Source: Luscinia megarhynchos
Taxonomy: Eukaryota > Chordata > Aves > Passeriformes > Turdidae
Direction of reading: 5' to 3'
Assembly: GCA_034336665.1 (NCBI GenBank)
Contig: JAPFBE010000003.1
Coordinates: 13,556,360 to 13,620,359 of the forward strand
Length of the DNA: 64,000 nucleotides
Part shown: positions 24,851 to 38,009 of the stretch, one piece after another
Numbering within the stretch: position 1 is the first letter of the stretch
Layout of the letters: every line of letters starts with the position of its first letter
Program-made: the position numbers and the translations under genes
Notes under the pieces: generated by a model
The model's database searches: none
Told to the model about the DNA's origin: nothing
What the model saw: the letters and a program-made list of their open reading frames with translations, nothing else

Positions 24851-27800
24851 AAATGCCATTTAATTTCCATGTGTAGAATTTAAGAACAATTGAGGGTGGG
24901 TGCCACCTCTGATTATTTCATCCAACCCCCTGTTGAAAGGAGAGACAGTTTCAAAATTAGATTTGGTGTTTCAGGCCTTATGTAGTCATGTGCTGAATAT
25001 TTCCAGGGCTGGAGATTTAGAAAGTTCTCTGGAAAACCTTCTCTCTCTGTGGTGTGATACATTTATAATTTTTTGCCCTTTGATCTAAGAGAAATTTACC
25101 ATGCTCTTCTGTCCTTTTCTCCCTGTCTTTGGATGTAAACCTCTGAGAAGAACCTGGCTCTTCCAAATATGTAAATGCCCATTAAGAAATTGTGGATAGA
25201 AATTAGGTTCCCCTTTTGTCTGGTCCTCATAACTCTGAACAGATCCTCATTTCAGCTTGTCTTTGTATGTACTTCAGTTCCCAAGCCATGTGTGTGGCCC
25301 TTTAAGTATTTTTAATGGATATCTGTTTAAAGCTGTAATCAAATGCATGTTTGTTGTAGCATCTTGGCAAATAGATAGACCAGACCCTGTAACAAGCTTC
25401 TCCTCATTCTTTGATTTCTCTCATTTATGTTGGGGAAAGTGTGAGAACACCCTCTAAAAGGATATGTGCTAAAAGAGGCCTATTGTATAAATCTACATAG
25501 GATTCAGAGAATGCAAAATAGGAACTACTCTGTGGGTATTCATCCTCTGTTATTAATACAGGCAAAATGATTCAATTAAAGCACTTCTGTTGAAAATACT
25601 TGTTCTTTCAAATCCTTTAATTGCTTGGCTAACTGCTGGAAGACTAAAGTCTAGAAAGTATTTGGTAGAGGGTCATATTTGAGTGTATTATGCTGAATTA
25701 GTCATGAACCACTGGATTTTGTGAGATATTTTTGTTTTAGCTTTTGAAGAGAGTTTCTGTTCTGGTAAAAACATTAATCATGGATTGCCTCAGTTGAAAT
25801 GTTGTGCACATTTTTTCTTCCTCAAGGGTGATGCAGTGGGTGACAAGCCCCTGGGAGTCCATGCTGCTTCAAATAAAGAGCAAAAGTAGAAGTAAAATGC
25901 TACATCACCTGGCATGAAACAGGTAAAGGATAAAGACTGGTAATAGTTTGTGGCTAAGCAGCAGAGTAATTTGGAAAAGCTGAACATTTTCAAGTTTGAC
26001 TTGTAGTTTTCCTCATAATGATGAGGAGAATGTGGACAGATAATTTTATTTGTCCTAAAATTTATCAAGAATACATGTGCTCCCTAACACTATTTAAGTT
26101 AAGAAGTCTAAATTATTCATCCTTAGAGCCTAACAAGTAAATATATGTCTGCTTGAAGAGTTCTGAATTAACTGAGGAAAGCCTTGTGATTGCGGTGTTG
26201 GTTGGTTTTAGCCTTTTATTTTCATCTTCCCATTTCTGCCTCCCATACCAAAAACCTCTTTGCCGCCTTTGTCATGCTTGTACAAGTATTAGGGTGGGAG
26301 AAGAAACCTCTTCCCTGATGATCAGTTTTCTCTAAAGATTTGTGAGTGCCAGGGTACAGCACTGCCTTACAGCCTGTAAAAGTCCATGATGTGCCTGACC
26401 TTTCATGTTAATGCAGTTCCCAAATGATTCCTGTTGGGAACAAAAGATGGAGAAAATGAAGGCAGCATTTTCCAGGCTCTCCAAGACAGAAACTCAGTTG
26501 AGATACCAGTTCTGACTTGACCTCGGGGCTGTGTTCTAAACTAAAGCAAGTCCTATGGTTACAGTTTCTAGAAAAGCAAAACAAAAACATCCTCTTGACT
26601 TTTTTATGATGGTTTGGTTTCATAGGATAAAAATTTCTCTGTATGTGAGGCTTATTACAAGTAATTATATAATTGTAATTGGACATCATTTAGCTGAAAA
26701 TGTCAAATGTCTCCTCTGTTATCAGTTGATAAAGAATGTATCTTCTGAACATGTTTCCTAGTTACTTCTCTTTGCCCTGTATTATTTTTGCGTCATATTA
26801 AAAACTTACTTTTCATCATAAAGTAATCCTGGCATTATAAAGACTGCTTATCATTTTTGTATGCAGTATTCCATTTACCAGAAACTTTTTTTTTCGTTAC
26901 TGCCAACTGTGTAAATAGAGTCCAGATCTGGCAAACTGCATCATTTTTTTTTTCCATGCATCAGTCACATATGTTTGCAGATGTGGAATGCACCATCTGC
27001 TGAGCAGCAGCATTCCACTGTTACATGGGCAGCTTTAAAAGAAAACCTAGCTTTTAATGTTGGCTTCCTTAAAGCGTTTTTAATTGTTATTGCTAATTTT
27101 CACAACAGCAATGTCAGCTTGTTGACTGGCTGATGTACTGGGCACCTTAGCTTTCCCTTTAGAACTATGAATATAAAGCCTTTAAGAATACATGTTTTCC
27201 AAGTAGTTTGTAAGATAGTAATGTAAAATAAAAACTAAAAAAAATCATAGGAGGATTTAAATATTTTTTTTGTGTAAAGAGAATCTCAGAAGAACCAAGA
27301 GGAAGAAAAGCCTCTCTGAAATTCACTAAAATATTATTATGCTTATTGTCAATTAGGACAGAGCTACTAAATGATAAAAAACCAAGAAAACTGAACTTTC
27401 GTTTGTGGCACAGCACAAATATCAAGGTTCATTACAAACAGAAATCCATGAATAGGTTTTATTTTCTTTCAGAATTTCTTGCTATGAATATAATTTCTGT
27501 TAAGCCTTTATTCACTTTTTGAAGTGTCAGTCTTTTGCTTCAGGCACGTTTTCTTTGTTTGGGGAAGGTTTTATCAGAGGGAAGTTAAGTTGTCCAGGAA
27601 CTTGGAGTATCTGGATGCTCCTGATTTTGAAACCTATGTGCTTCACCTCATGTTGTTTCTGGAGGAGGCACATGAAGGGAATTGTTGGATTTTTGACCTA
27701 GGGCAACAAGATGGTAAAAGTTCAGTTCAGTATCAAGTTCAGCTGTTCTGCGGGGGTGGCAGTTTGTTACTTGTGCTTGAAATCAAATCCAGTCATTTAA

Positions 27801-30800
27801 CTCCATACCCAAGTCCAGATGTTTTGTTGGATTTGGGTGATCCCAAAGGTTGGAGAGCATTGCTGTGATCTTTGAAGACACTTTTTTTTTATTCTGGATG
27901 AGATCAGTCATGAAAGTCTCACTGCATTTTCAGCTGTTGGTAATATTCCTAGTTGAATGTGGTTATTAAAATAAAGACAGTCTCATTTCCTTAATGATTT
28001 GCCACAGCATGGGTCTCTGAACTGTGAATGATCAGCCAAGGACAAAATCATACTGGGTTGAAGACAACAACATACTTCTCTATTCCAAAAACCAGCAGCA
28101 TTGCACCTCCTTTATTATAGTTAGTTTGTCATCAAAAATTATATGCAGACTTCAGCTCAAACCACATCCCACTGTGGAAGAAGCAAGCTTTAATTTTATC
28201 CAGCTGTTGTGTTTAGGAGTTGCACGGAAGTGACAGGGTTTTGTGTTTTTCCATGAAGATAGCATATGTCATTTTCACTCTGTTACAGATCTATATTTAT
28301 GTAAGTCCATTTCTTTGAGATAAATTGTCCTAGTCCTACACCAGAGTGAGAAAGATTAAGAAAACATGCATTTGATGGGAATTTAAAAAATTATTTTTGA
28401 GAAAGTTGGTTTATTATATGAAGTTCCTGTTGGTGTTTAGTCGTTTGAAGTGATCTCTTTTGTCTTTCCATTTAGTTCAACTATGAGAATCGAGTCAGAA
28501 CAGACATAATCATTAGTGCTTTAAATGTCAGTAATATGTAGATTTAAATATCTCTACTGCAAGCGTTAAAGAGAATGTTCCTCAAACAGATTTTGATCAA
28601 CTTGACACATCAAAGAAAAAAAAGTCTTGATTGCACTTTAAAAATGGAAAGAAAAGGCCTGTGATAAATTTCATTCTACTTTCTCCCTCCTTCCCTCTCC
28701 CCCTTAACCTCTGTCCCTTTTCTTTGGTTATAGGTGAGTGAAAATATAGATATGAGCAACAATTTCTCAAGAAAAAGATTATAACCATCTGAATCCATTT
28801 TGAATGTGACTAATCTGCCTTCTGCCTCAGGACAGTCTGATGATCTGCTGCTCAGGCTTCTGGTATGGCTTCTGTGAAAGGACACTACATGTTTTGGGTC
28901 AGTCTTGAGACTTCTTCCTCTGTTCTGCAGTGGGACTCAAGTCTGCCCATGCTTGTCCCATTGCAGGATCAACATTGCAAGTAGCAAGTCTCAAAATCCC
29001 TCGGTCTCTTTATTATTTATATATAAAATAAAATTCCAGTTACAGAAAATGGTCCATTTTTTCCCCTCCTCCTGTTTTCTTTCAACTCAGGGATGTGATG
29101 TTTGCACAATCTGAGAGGTTCTCGAGGTGGTGTTGACAGTGCCTGTATTTTTTACCAGCAAGGAAAGCTGAAAGAAGTAGGATGTTTTGGCTCACATGAG
29201 CTCACAGAATTGGGAATAGGAACAATTACAATGACTCTTGTGTTTTGTCTGAGTCCCCCCCTCCTTTCTATAAAGTCCTCTGCCTCATCAGTGCCAGCAG
29301 GAGGTGTGTAATGAAGCATCTGTGAGTTCCTGTCTGGTGGATGGATGGGAATGGAGCTGTTAATGCTTGTTCTTGTTTTTGCTTGAATGCACAGCACAAT
29401 GGGAACCAGAACATTACCGTGGTGGGAACCAGTTATAGAATAACTTGGCTGTTTCCTTATTCCCAGCCAGGGAGGGGAGGAAAAAGTGATGTGGAGGAAA
29501 ATACAAAAGGATTTCCAGCATTTTGAAATCTTTGCACAATAAAACCCTTTCATCATTTGTTATCATTTCCATGAGTTTATCTTCTGGGGTTTGATGCATT
29601 ACAAGTAATTAAATTACGGTAATCCAAGTTGCTCAGTGTATTTAAAGCTGTGTTGGTGAGCCTTAAATGCTCCTTAATTAATCAGTGAATATGAGGAGCG
29701 GGGGGAGGATAAAATGAAATACATGTTTGTGTCATACATTAACTTTCTAAAAAGAGCAGGGAAGAAAATGCAAAGCAAATCAGATTCCAAATGCTTTTAA
29801 ACACCTTTGTTATTGCATGGTTAGATATTCCTGTTATTGCATGGTTAGGTATTCCAGCTGAGCATATTCCACAGACTTTTACAGAAAAACAAACAGACCT
29901 TGGCAGTGTGAATGCCAGTCTGTGTGGGCATTATAAAACAGGCCAGCTCTTTTTTTAGCACAGGCAATAAGGCATGTGGTTGCCTCAGGCAGAAAAACAA
30001 TATCTCCCAACATGTTCAGTGCATGTTTTTATGATTGTTGTAGGCTGTAAAGATGTGTGTTGATATAGGGAGCAGAGTTCTTGCTTGGGGTTTGGGAGGT
30101 GTGTGTGTGGTTTTGTTTTTACTTTAAACTTGCCAACATAGTTTAAGCAGGATTGGGAGGATCAAAGTAGTGTTTTTGTCAGTAATGGAAAGGAAACTTG
30201 GGAAATAGAGCTGTAACTGCTCTGTTGCACCACTCCTGTGCTACAAGCATAGATTTGTTTCTGCCCTTAAAGCTAGTTCTTCACTTACACATTCTCGTAT
30301 CACATAGATAATAATTACCATAGAATTAGGAATACAGCTTTAGATGTCTAGTTTTTTTCCAGTTTCATATTATTTCAATATATGGCATATGCCACGTTGG
30401 CATTTAAGGACATGATTACTTGGTAATTCAGTTATTTGTTTACATATACACATGCATTTTTAAGAAGCCTGGGTTAATTAAATATCACTTAAATGCTTTT
30501 CACTTGATCAGATCTTCACTCAGCATATTTACACTGCTGCTTAAAAATGTCCCAAGCGATTGCCATCAAACCGGAATGCTTTTATCTAGCAGGAAATGAC
30601 TGCCTTCAAGCACCTGCATAGACACATGACAAAGAGATGGTTCCAAAATGTGAGCAAGACAGCCTTAGCTGGAATCCGTTCCTTATGTCTTCTGGTTTTT
30701 ATAACTACAGGAAATAAAAAAACAATGTCATGCTGGTAAGAGCCCAAGAGTTTGTAAACATTCAACTCTCTTGGCACAGAGCTCCCTAATGAGGAACAGG

Positions 30801-30828
30801 AGAGGAGCTGACCACTGTTATATCTATA

Positions 30829-30852
30829 TATGTGTGTGAGTGCACACACATA
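30829..30852. repeat. perfect 10-bp inverted repeat, 4-nt loop (TG/CA type)
   Basis: The arms TATGTGTGTG (30829-30838) and CACACACATA (30843-30852) flank AGTG. It is derived from simple sequence and is probably of no special function. Confidence 0.9.
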
Positions 30853-32190
30853 GAGCTAAATTGTGCATGCATGTGTTATCTTTGCCAGACTTTGCCTGTG
30901 GGTATTACAATGTAGGCTAAAAATGGTCTATTCCCCACCTGAGCATTGTGTTTGGTCATCCTTCCACTTGAAGCATTTTGGCTTGGTAACTGGACTGTGT
31001 GCAGCTGAAACAGTGTTCTCTCTGCATCTTCGGCTACACAGCTGCAGCTGCAGCATGTGAAAGTTGTAGAACTGGAGGTTGTCAGGATGGCCGTTTGTTG
31101 GGATGAGGATTCTTGTAGTCAGCATGTCTCATGTCAAAAGTGACAGTGAAGCCTCTCTGCCAGAAGGAGCCTGAATAACCCAGGTAGCCTGGGTTAATGT
31201 GGACAATCTTGCAGCCTTCAATAAACAAACAGGATTTTGCCACAAATATTCATTGCAAAACTCTGGTTTAGACTCAGTGCTCTGACTGCAGGAGGCCCCA
31301 GACAGACTTCACAGCAGTAATAATTCAAATGTGTTGAAATACTTGTCATTGCATGTGTCACCTTCAAGGAGAGTGGTAAAGACCGAGATTGATGTGGAGG
31401 GAATTGCATTTTACTCCTTAAGAAAACAGTGCTCTGGATGTTGCAGTGACTTTTTACTGTTGTTTATTGGCAGAAAAACCTCAGTGTGAGCCCATTTGCT
31501 TCCGGACAAATACAAACTGCTGCATTTGTTTCTTTTTCTCCTTTTTTTGTTTTGTTTTGTTATGATTACTTCTGTACCTTCCTATGATTTCTGAGCTACT
31601 TCTGAAGCCAGTTTTATCACAATAAACTGCAGTTGACAAAGAGCATTTTGGCTGTTCAGGCATGCTGGGAAGGCCTGCATGGCTTCCCACTGGACCTTCC
31701 TGGATGCAGCCTCTCAGCAGTGTTGGTGTTGCACCTGGGTGGCCTGGCAGCTGCCTAGGTTAACCCCCTTCCAGAGGGGTTTTGACAGGTACAAAAGCTT
31801 CTTGTTTACGAGGAAAACATTTGATAACAATATCTAAACTACAAAGCAGAAGTTGTTTTAGCAGAAAAAAGTATGTTTCTAATTGTGCAACAACCCCCAT
31901 CCTCTTAAGTCTGTACCATTAGCTGATTCAGGTATTTTTTGACTGGGTATGGTTCTTAAGTTGACTGGAGCTGGCAGCTTTCTTAAGGTCCCTTTGGAGA
32001 GAGGAGGATCCCAGCTGACTGCTTACAGTGTGCCTGGGAAATTGCTATGGCACAGCCTGAGCTGTGATCCCAGAGCCTTTGTGCCCATTGTAAAAGGAGC
32101 AGGGGGGACAATGGGACAGCTGGGTCAGGGAACTTCTCTTTTTGTTTATAGTGTGATTATAAACATCCACAAGACTCAAGAATTTGATGG

Positions 32191-32220
32191 AGACTAAAGC
32201 TAAAGGATGCGCTTTAGTCT
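32191..32220. repeat. perfect 10-bp inverted repeat with 10-nt loop
   Basis: The arms AGACTAAAGC and GCTTTAGTCT flank TAAAGGATGC. The arms are not simple sequence. No U tract or recognised RNA family is attached. Confidence 0.9.
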
Positions 32221-33272
32221 GAGTGTCCAGCTTTTGTCAGCAAAGTTAACCTGAAGTTCATAAGACAGTCAGTGAAGTAACAGGATGGGTCATTTGCTCC
32301 ACACTTTCTGGCTGAGGGGACAGGTGCTGTGGCAGGAAGGCTGTTGGTGCAGTCCTTTGCCCACTGGGGCTGTGTAGACAAGTACTGGAGGGCTGCCAGA
32401 GAGCACCTCATCTTTTTCATCTTAGGGGCTTGTGCAATGTGCATTTTAAGGGAGTAGTGAGTTCAGCCCTTACATGTCCGGATAAAAGAATAACCTCACA
32501 AGGAGAACTTAATTTCTTTCTGCTTTGGCCATTACAGTGTGAAGCCACAGGACCCAGCACGTCTCGTACCAAAATCTTTCAAAATCCGCTGTTCTGTGTC
32601 CCACTGCATCTGAACCTTCCATGTCTTTATCTGGAATAGCTTCGTTCAACTCCAGGGCGCAGCACCCGTGCCTCTGAGGCAGTTTAATCGGTTTCTTTGA
32701 ACTGAAAGTGAGCCGCATGCAGCGCTTGGCTGGGAGGCTGAGAGGAGGGCAGGATGCCCCGAGAGGGGTGCGCCGCGATGTCCCTCCCTGCCAGCTCGCA
32801 TCTTTATCCCCAGGCATGGGGGAGAGCTCTCACCGGCCCGGCCACGGGGGGAATGCTGAAGCACCCAGCCAGAAGTGTCTCCGTGGCTGTATGCACGTAC
32901 TAGTTAGGGTTCACAGGCGGGCAGCTGGAGACAGCCCTCACCACCACAGTTCTAGCCCCTTTATTTTAGTTGTTACTGTTGCTAAAAACGGTGTACAGAA
33001 ACATGGGGAGTTTGTGTATCAATCCTCAGTAAAAAGAAAAGAGATTCTTCCCTTCCCCCCACCCCCTGCCCCAGATTAAGTTCACCAACGTCCTCTTTGT
33101 AAATTTAGCAAGCTTCAGACTCACTTCCTTTTGTCAGGAGACCTGAAAGAGCCATTTCCTGATTCGTACAGGGCTCTTGTATGCGCACACTAAGTGCTCA
33201 TTCATGCCGTGAATCATAAAGGTAACCTCAGTTCAAAGCACTGCGCTGATACTTCGGCGTGGGACCAAAAGG

Positions 33273-33301
33273 AAAAAAAAAAAAAAAAAAAGAAAAAAAA
33301 A
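33273..33301 (+). repeat. A-rich tract
   Basis: A nearly pure run of A with one interrupting G follows CCAAAAGG. No retroposed body is recognisable upstream, so I do not call it a processed pseudogene tail. Confidence 0.95.
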
Positions 33302-34221
33302 GGAGTTTTGTAATTCAGCGCAGGGCGCGCTGAAGTCATCTTTGCGTTTACTGAGGAGCCGCGCCAGGGGGGTTTTGATCTTCTGTCTTAAAAGCATCGT
33401 TTACAAACTGCCCAAACTAAGACGGGCTGGTGAGAGCACAAAGCCAGCCCAAAGGATTATGTCTACTGTCGTGTGCCAGGCTTGACACATTTTTCATATC
33501 CTGCCAGAGACGAGGAATGGCATCAGGTGCTGCCGGAGTGCGGCTCGGCCCCGCGGTGCCGCGCTCACACCGAGCCCAGTGAAGGTGCTGGGGAAAACAG
33601 CTCTGCCACGAGCACGGGACTCACTCTCCTGCCTGTGGTTCACTGGGAGGTCAGTGAGGCACCGTCTGTTGTGTTTATCTCTCCTGTACTCGCCTCCGGG
33701 TTCATCTGACAATGAAAGGGATGAGCTGTTACTGGCTGAAAGAAGAGAGAAATGTGCACTACTCGCCTCTCTCTGTCCCTGCCAAGAGAGAGCGCGAGCC
33801 AATTCATACATAATATTGGAGTCTTCTGCCATTTAGCAGCTTTTGCACAGCATCCAACTGTACAAGGACACGTCCCTGGGGTCAAACAACCTTTGGCTGT
33901 ACTTCTGCCTCGATGGAGTAAGATCAGTATGATCTCTGCCTGTACAAGAGAGCAAAATACACTGATGCTAAAATCAGCAACTGTGTTTTAACAAAGAAGA
34001 AAACAGTAATGGGGAAGAAGTCTTAGCTTGTGGAAAAAAAGAGGTAACATCAATGCTAGTGCATCCTCTTCTACTACCACAACCCTTCTTGAACTCTTTA
34101 AAAGACAGATATTCACCAGTCACTTTTTATCATTATTGCTTTTTCTGTAGCGTCCTATTTGCAGATGAGGTTAGCCTGCTAAGGAGAGTCTCTTGTTTGA
34201 GGAATGTTAGAGGAGCAGCGG

Positions 34222-34267
34222 TATAAAAGCACTCTCTGCCCTGGGCTAGCCAGCCCAGGGTGACTCA
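34222..34267 (+). promoter_or_regulatory. TATA box, 9-bp hairpin and AP-1 motif cluster
   Basis: TATAAAA lies at 34222-34228. A perfect 9-bp inverted repeat follows (CCCTGGGCT 34239-34247, AGCCCAGGG 34252-34260), then a consensus AP-1 site TGACTCA (34261-34267). The block is in intergenic DNA. It could be an unannotated promoter or enhancer, or chance. Confidence 0.35.
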
Positions 34268-37200
34268 CACGTAAAAGTAACAGAACTATGGGTGCAAAAA
34301 GCCTGAATGATTTTAGGCTCCTAGTGAGTGAGGTACAGTGCAACATAGATATGCAGGTAGAACTCTACAGACCTCAGGCCACAAGTCTCTGAACTAAGAA
34401 TGTGGTGTGCTGTGATCAAATCCTGATTTTTGTCCTGGAAGGCTACTACCATGAGTAAACCCATAGCCACCACTTGTAAGTAAACTGCAATAAATAAAAT
34501 CATAACCACAAAAGGAGGTGTGAGGCAGTAATTTTAATTAGTAGTCCTGTGGGACTTCCTGTATGTTTGTATTTTCCTTGTGGAGCGAAATAAGAGGAGC
34601 AGTTTTATTTGCACAAGAGTTCTCCACTCTGCCTGCAGCTGGAAGACTGCTCTGCCTGCAGGAAGGCTGAGGAGCATTGTAAGACCCATCTGGTTCATCT
34701 GCCAGCTCCAGAGGGATGCTCCTGGAGACCAGGAGAGTTCTGCAACATCCTTCCTGACTGGAAAAGTGGGACTCTTTCTGATCCATGCAGGATCTCAGTG
34801 GCAGGGTTTCCTAGGCAGAAGATTCTGTAATGTTTTTGTACTTGATTGTTGCCTTAATTCTTTGCATCAGTTTGTTTTCTCAGCATATTTGTCTTGCTGT
34901 TTGTGATCCCTCTCTCAGTCCCTCAGGTGGACTTTCCTGGCTTTGCCCAGAGCACCTCCCTGCCCTGGGATTCCTGCTGAGGTCTTTCTTACATTTCTTC
35001 TCTCACCTCAGTAATTTTCTTGAGGAATTCTGGCACATCATCCCTGCTTTCAAGGTTTCTCATATACAGATGCTCAAGTTCCTCATATATGGTTATCACT
35101 AGCAGCTTTTATCACTTTGAGATTTTGGAACAGTGTTTCCTTAAAACCTGCTCAGTTACTATTTTGAGAGCTGAGAAGCAATAGGCTCACTCTTTTTTAA
35201 AGTGTAATTTATTTTAAACACCAAGGTTTTGAGCCAGGTTAATTTTTAGTGATGGTGGCTGTGCTGACTCCGTGGCCGCATCTGACCCAGTGCAGGGGAC
35301 CACAGCTCTGCACCAGCATGTCTGGAGCACTCCTGGAGCCCTTATTTCTACACACATGGTGTGTGGGGCCATGGGTGATGTCCCACATCACCCAGTGATG
35401 GCACAGGTGCCTGCAGGTCATCATTCCTGTGCCAGCAACACTGACACCGCAGCAGCCTCTCCCGCCTGGTGAGAAAGGCTGAAGATCTAGGTGGCTGTCC
35501 CTGAAATCCTGGAAACATCAGCTTTACAGCACTTCTGGTGCCCTGCACCCTGAAAGAGTGTTGGTGTGCCTTGCAAAACAGGGACCTATCTAAGGTTATG
35601 AGTGTTTGTTTATTAAGAGGTTGGCATTGTGTTTGTTTTTCTAACATTCAGTTTCCTGCTCACGTCAAGGCAGCTGCAGGAGACAGCTGTCCTGACTGAA
35701 GAACATTGTGGCACCCTTGGCTGGGTGAGCTCCTCAAACCTGACCTTCTCTACAGAGTGCAAGATGGGGACAAGGAAAAAAAAAACATCAAAACAAGAGC
35801 AAGCAAACGTGCACTATGGTTTGGAAAGGACACAGTGAAAACCTACAGTGGACTTTTTAATGCACACTCTCCAGTGTTGATTTTCTCCCTCACTAGTAAG
35901 GATTGGTTTCTTACCAATCCCTTTCTCCCCTTTCCTACTCCCAGCTCAGCAGTACAGTGGGAGGAGGCCATTCACTTCTCCCCACGTTAAAACCTAAGGG
36001 ACTTCCAGCTGTGTAAGGGGAAAACCCGTTTCCCCAGGATGCACAAAGCTGGAGGTGGGAAGGCACCCAATGATGCAGTTCTCCCAGCCCTGATTTCACT
36101 CAAGGTGCTACAGTAATGCCAAAGTCTTGTTATTATATTTCATAATGAGTTTTATTTTGACTGCTCTAGGTGATATATTCTTTAAACATTTTGATGTTTA
36201 GACATTTAAACTTCTGGAAAAGGAAATTAATTTGAGATTTAAAATAAATTTCGTAGAGAACAACTTGTAGCAAGGTGATCAAAAGCAGTCCTTGCTTCTG
36301 AGATGGAGATTTATTAATCCGATCTATTTCATTTGTCCTAAAAAAAAAGGAGGAAGGAGACAAGCAAAATTGTGTTTATAACAAAGTAGTTATCAGGGCC
36401 TTTCCAAGCATGCCTGTGCTATTACAGTGCTTTAATTCTTTTTATAGATTAACAAGCCTGAGCCATCATTATCTTACTAAAAACATAAGTAGACATAATC
36501 AATATGTCACATGATATTCCAGTGCAGTGGTGGTTTTGGATTGATAAATGTCATTAAACTTTGCTGGAGAAGTGCACCAAATGTTTCTTCCGGGGCATTC
36601 TTGAAGGTTACCTTTGATCAAGCACAGCAGAGGTGAGGGTTTCCTGCCGAGTGCCAAGTTACCTGGGCACTATTTACCTTCAGATGAGTCAGTGGGATGA
36701 GGGGTTGTCACAGGGCAGGGAAGCACAGACAAAACCGAGTGTTGCAGAACCTCTGACTAAAAGAAACTGGCAGGTGTTGGGTGCTTGACCGGAATTTTCA
36801 GAGCTCAGTTGCAGGAGGTGTTGCTGGCAGTGCTAGTGTGAACTCATGGGGTCACGCTGCACTGAGCTGTCTCGGGAGGAGATGGCCCAAGGAGGGTGGT
36901 CCCAAGATGATGCTAACCCCTCACACCCATGTATCAGGTGACATGGGCAGCTCAGAGGACCACAGGACCTCCTGTCTCTTTCACAAAATCAAAGGCATGG
37001 GAAGAAGCCCAAATGGCACCCAGCCACTGCCCTCCAGGGAAAGAGAGGAGACAGGCTCATTGCACGGAGACATGGTTCAGCCATTAGTCAGCCCCACCAC
37101 AGGACTCTGTGGGATGTGGGCTCTCCTGCCATGCCAGACCTGCTGTAACACCTCCAGGGAGGCAGCCAGCAGGTACCAGCTGGGGCTGCCAGTCCTTGCT

Positions 37201-37489
37201 GTGGGGACCAGGTCCTCACCCTGCTGGGACACAGTCAGGGACACATTGGGGTTCCTGGTGAAGCATGCTTTTTTGGCCGGACGAAGGACACAAAACATGG
37301 CAGTTGGATGCAATGGGCAGCAATTTCCAAAACAGAGGGTGTGATACACACTTCTTATTGGTGGTTGTAACAGTTTCTTATTTAATTCTCTAGTTATGCA
37401 GTTGTCTCAGGAATGAAACACTTAGAATAGATTATTTTATATAAAAATGCAGTGTTTAGTGTCTTCAACACACTGTACTGTAGACTTCC

Positions 37490-38005
37490 TTGTGATACAG
37501 AACAGAATCGAGATATTTATTTGGAAGGACCTACAACAGCCTGACCACTTCAGGGTGATCAAAAGTCAAAGCAGATTATTAAGGGTATTGTCCGAATGCT
37601 TCTTAAACACTGACAGTCTTGGGCCATTGACCACCTCTCTAGGAAGCCTGTTCCAGTGTTTGACAGCCCTTCTGCTAAAGAGTTCAATCAAACCTCCCCT
37701 GATGATGCAGCTTTGAACCATTCCCACAGATCCCATCACTGGATCCCAGGGAAAAGATCATCACCTCCCTCTCCACTTCCCCTCCCCAGGAAGCTGAAAA
37801 GAGCAATGAGATTGCCCCTCAGCCTCCTTTTATACAAACATTGAACAGAACTGGCCCTTGCACTGAGTTCTGAGGAGCACCACTGGAGAGCAGCTACATG
37901 TAGCCCCATTCACTACAATCCTCTGAACCTGCCCTTCAGCCAGCTATTCACCCAGCCCACTGTAATCCCACTCATCCCACAGTTGGACATCAGCATTAGA
38001 AGTTC
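37490..38005 (-). mobile_element. CR1 LINE 3' fragment with internal deletion
   Basis: The complement of the CR1 3' region is recognisable: GCCATTGACCACCTCTCTAG, AAGCCTGTTCCAGTGTTTGA, GCCCCTCAGCCTCCTTTTAT, then after a jump TGCACTGAGTTCTGAGGAGC and CCAGCTATTCACCCAGCCCA. The jump from the 3' region to an ORF2 part indicates an internal deletion. It is a diverged, inactive copy. Confidence 0.8.
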
Positions 38006-38009
38006 ACTG

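Larger units (their letters stand above)
24875..37485. other. intergenic region between APOO and SAT1, left part
   Basis: No gene is recognised. The 24.9-32.6 kb part is AT-rich with scattered simple sequence, a 24-bp tandem duplication (about 29806-29858) and two perfect 10-bp hairpins. From 32.6 to 34.3 kb the sequence becomes richer in GC and CpG and includes a long A tract and a TATA/hairpin/AP-1 cluster. From 34.3 to 37.5 kb nothing is recognised. Confidence 0.7.

Noticed and set aside
24242..24870. Reverse-transcriptase-like peptides on the - strand
   Set aside because: They are real CR1 remnants, not a host gene; frameshifts and stops show the element is dead.
27524..27868. 114-codon open frame in the APOO-SAT1 gap
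   Set aside because: No recognisable family, no promoter or splice signals, and its length is unremarkable for 64 kb of six-frame sequence.
30829..30852. TG/CA hairpin as a microRNA precursor
   Set aside because: Arms are only 10 bp, made of dinucleotide repeat, with a 4-nt loop; this is too short and simple.
33273..33301. A-rich tract as the tail of a processed pseudogene
   Set aside because: No retroposed gene body or target-site duplication could be recognised upstream.
36781..37344. 187-codon open frame on the + strand
   Set aside because: Its first codon is GTG, which is not a normal start in a bird. The protein resembles no family I know, and composition alone can explain it.
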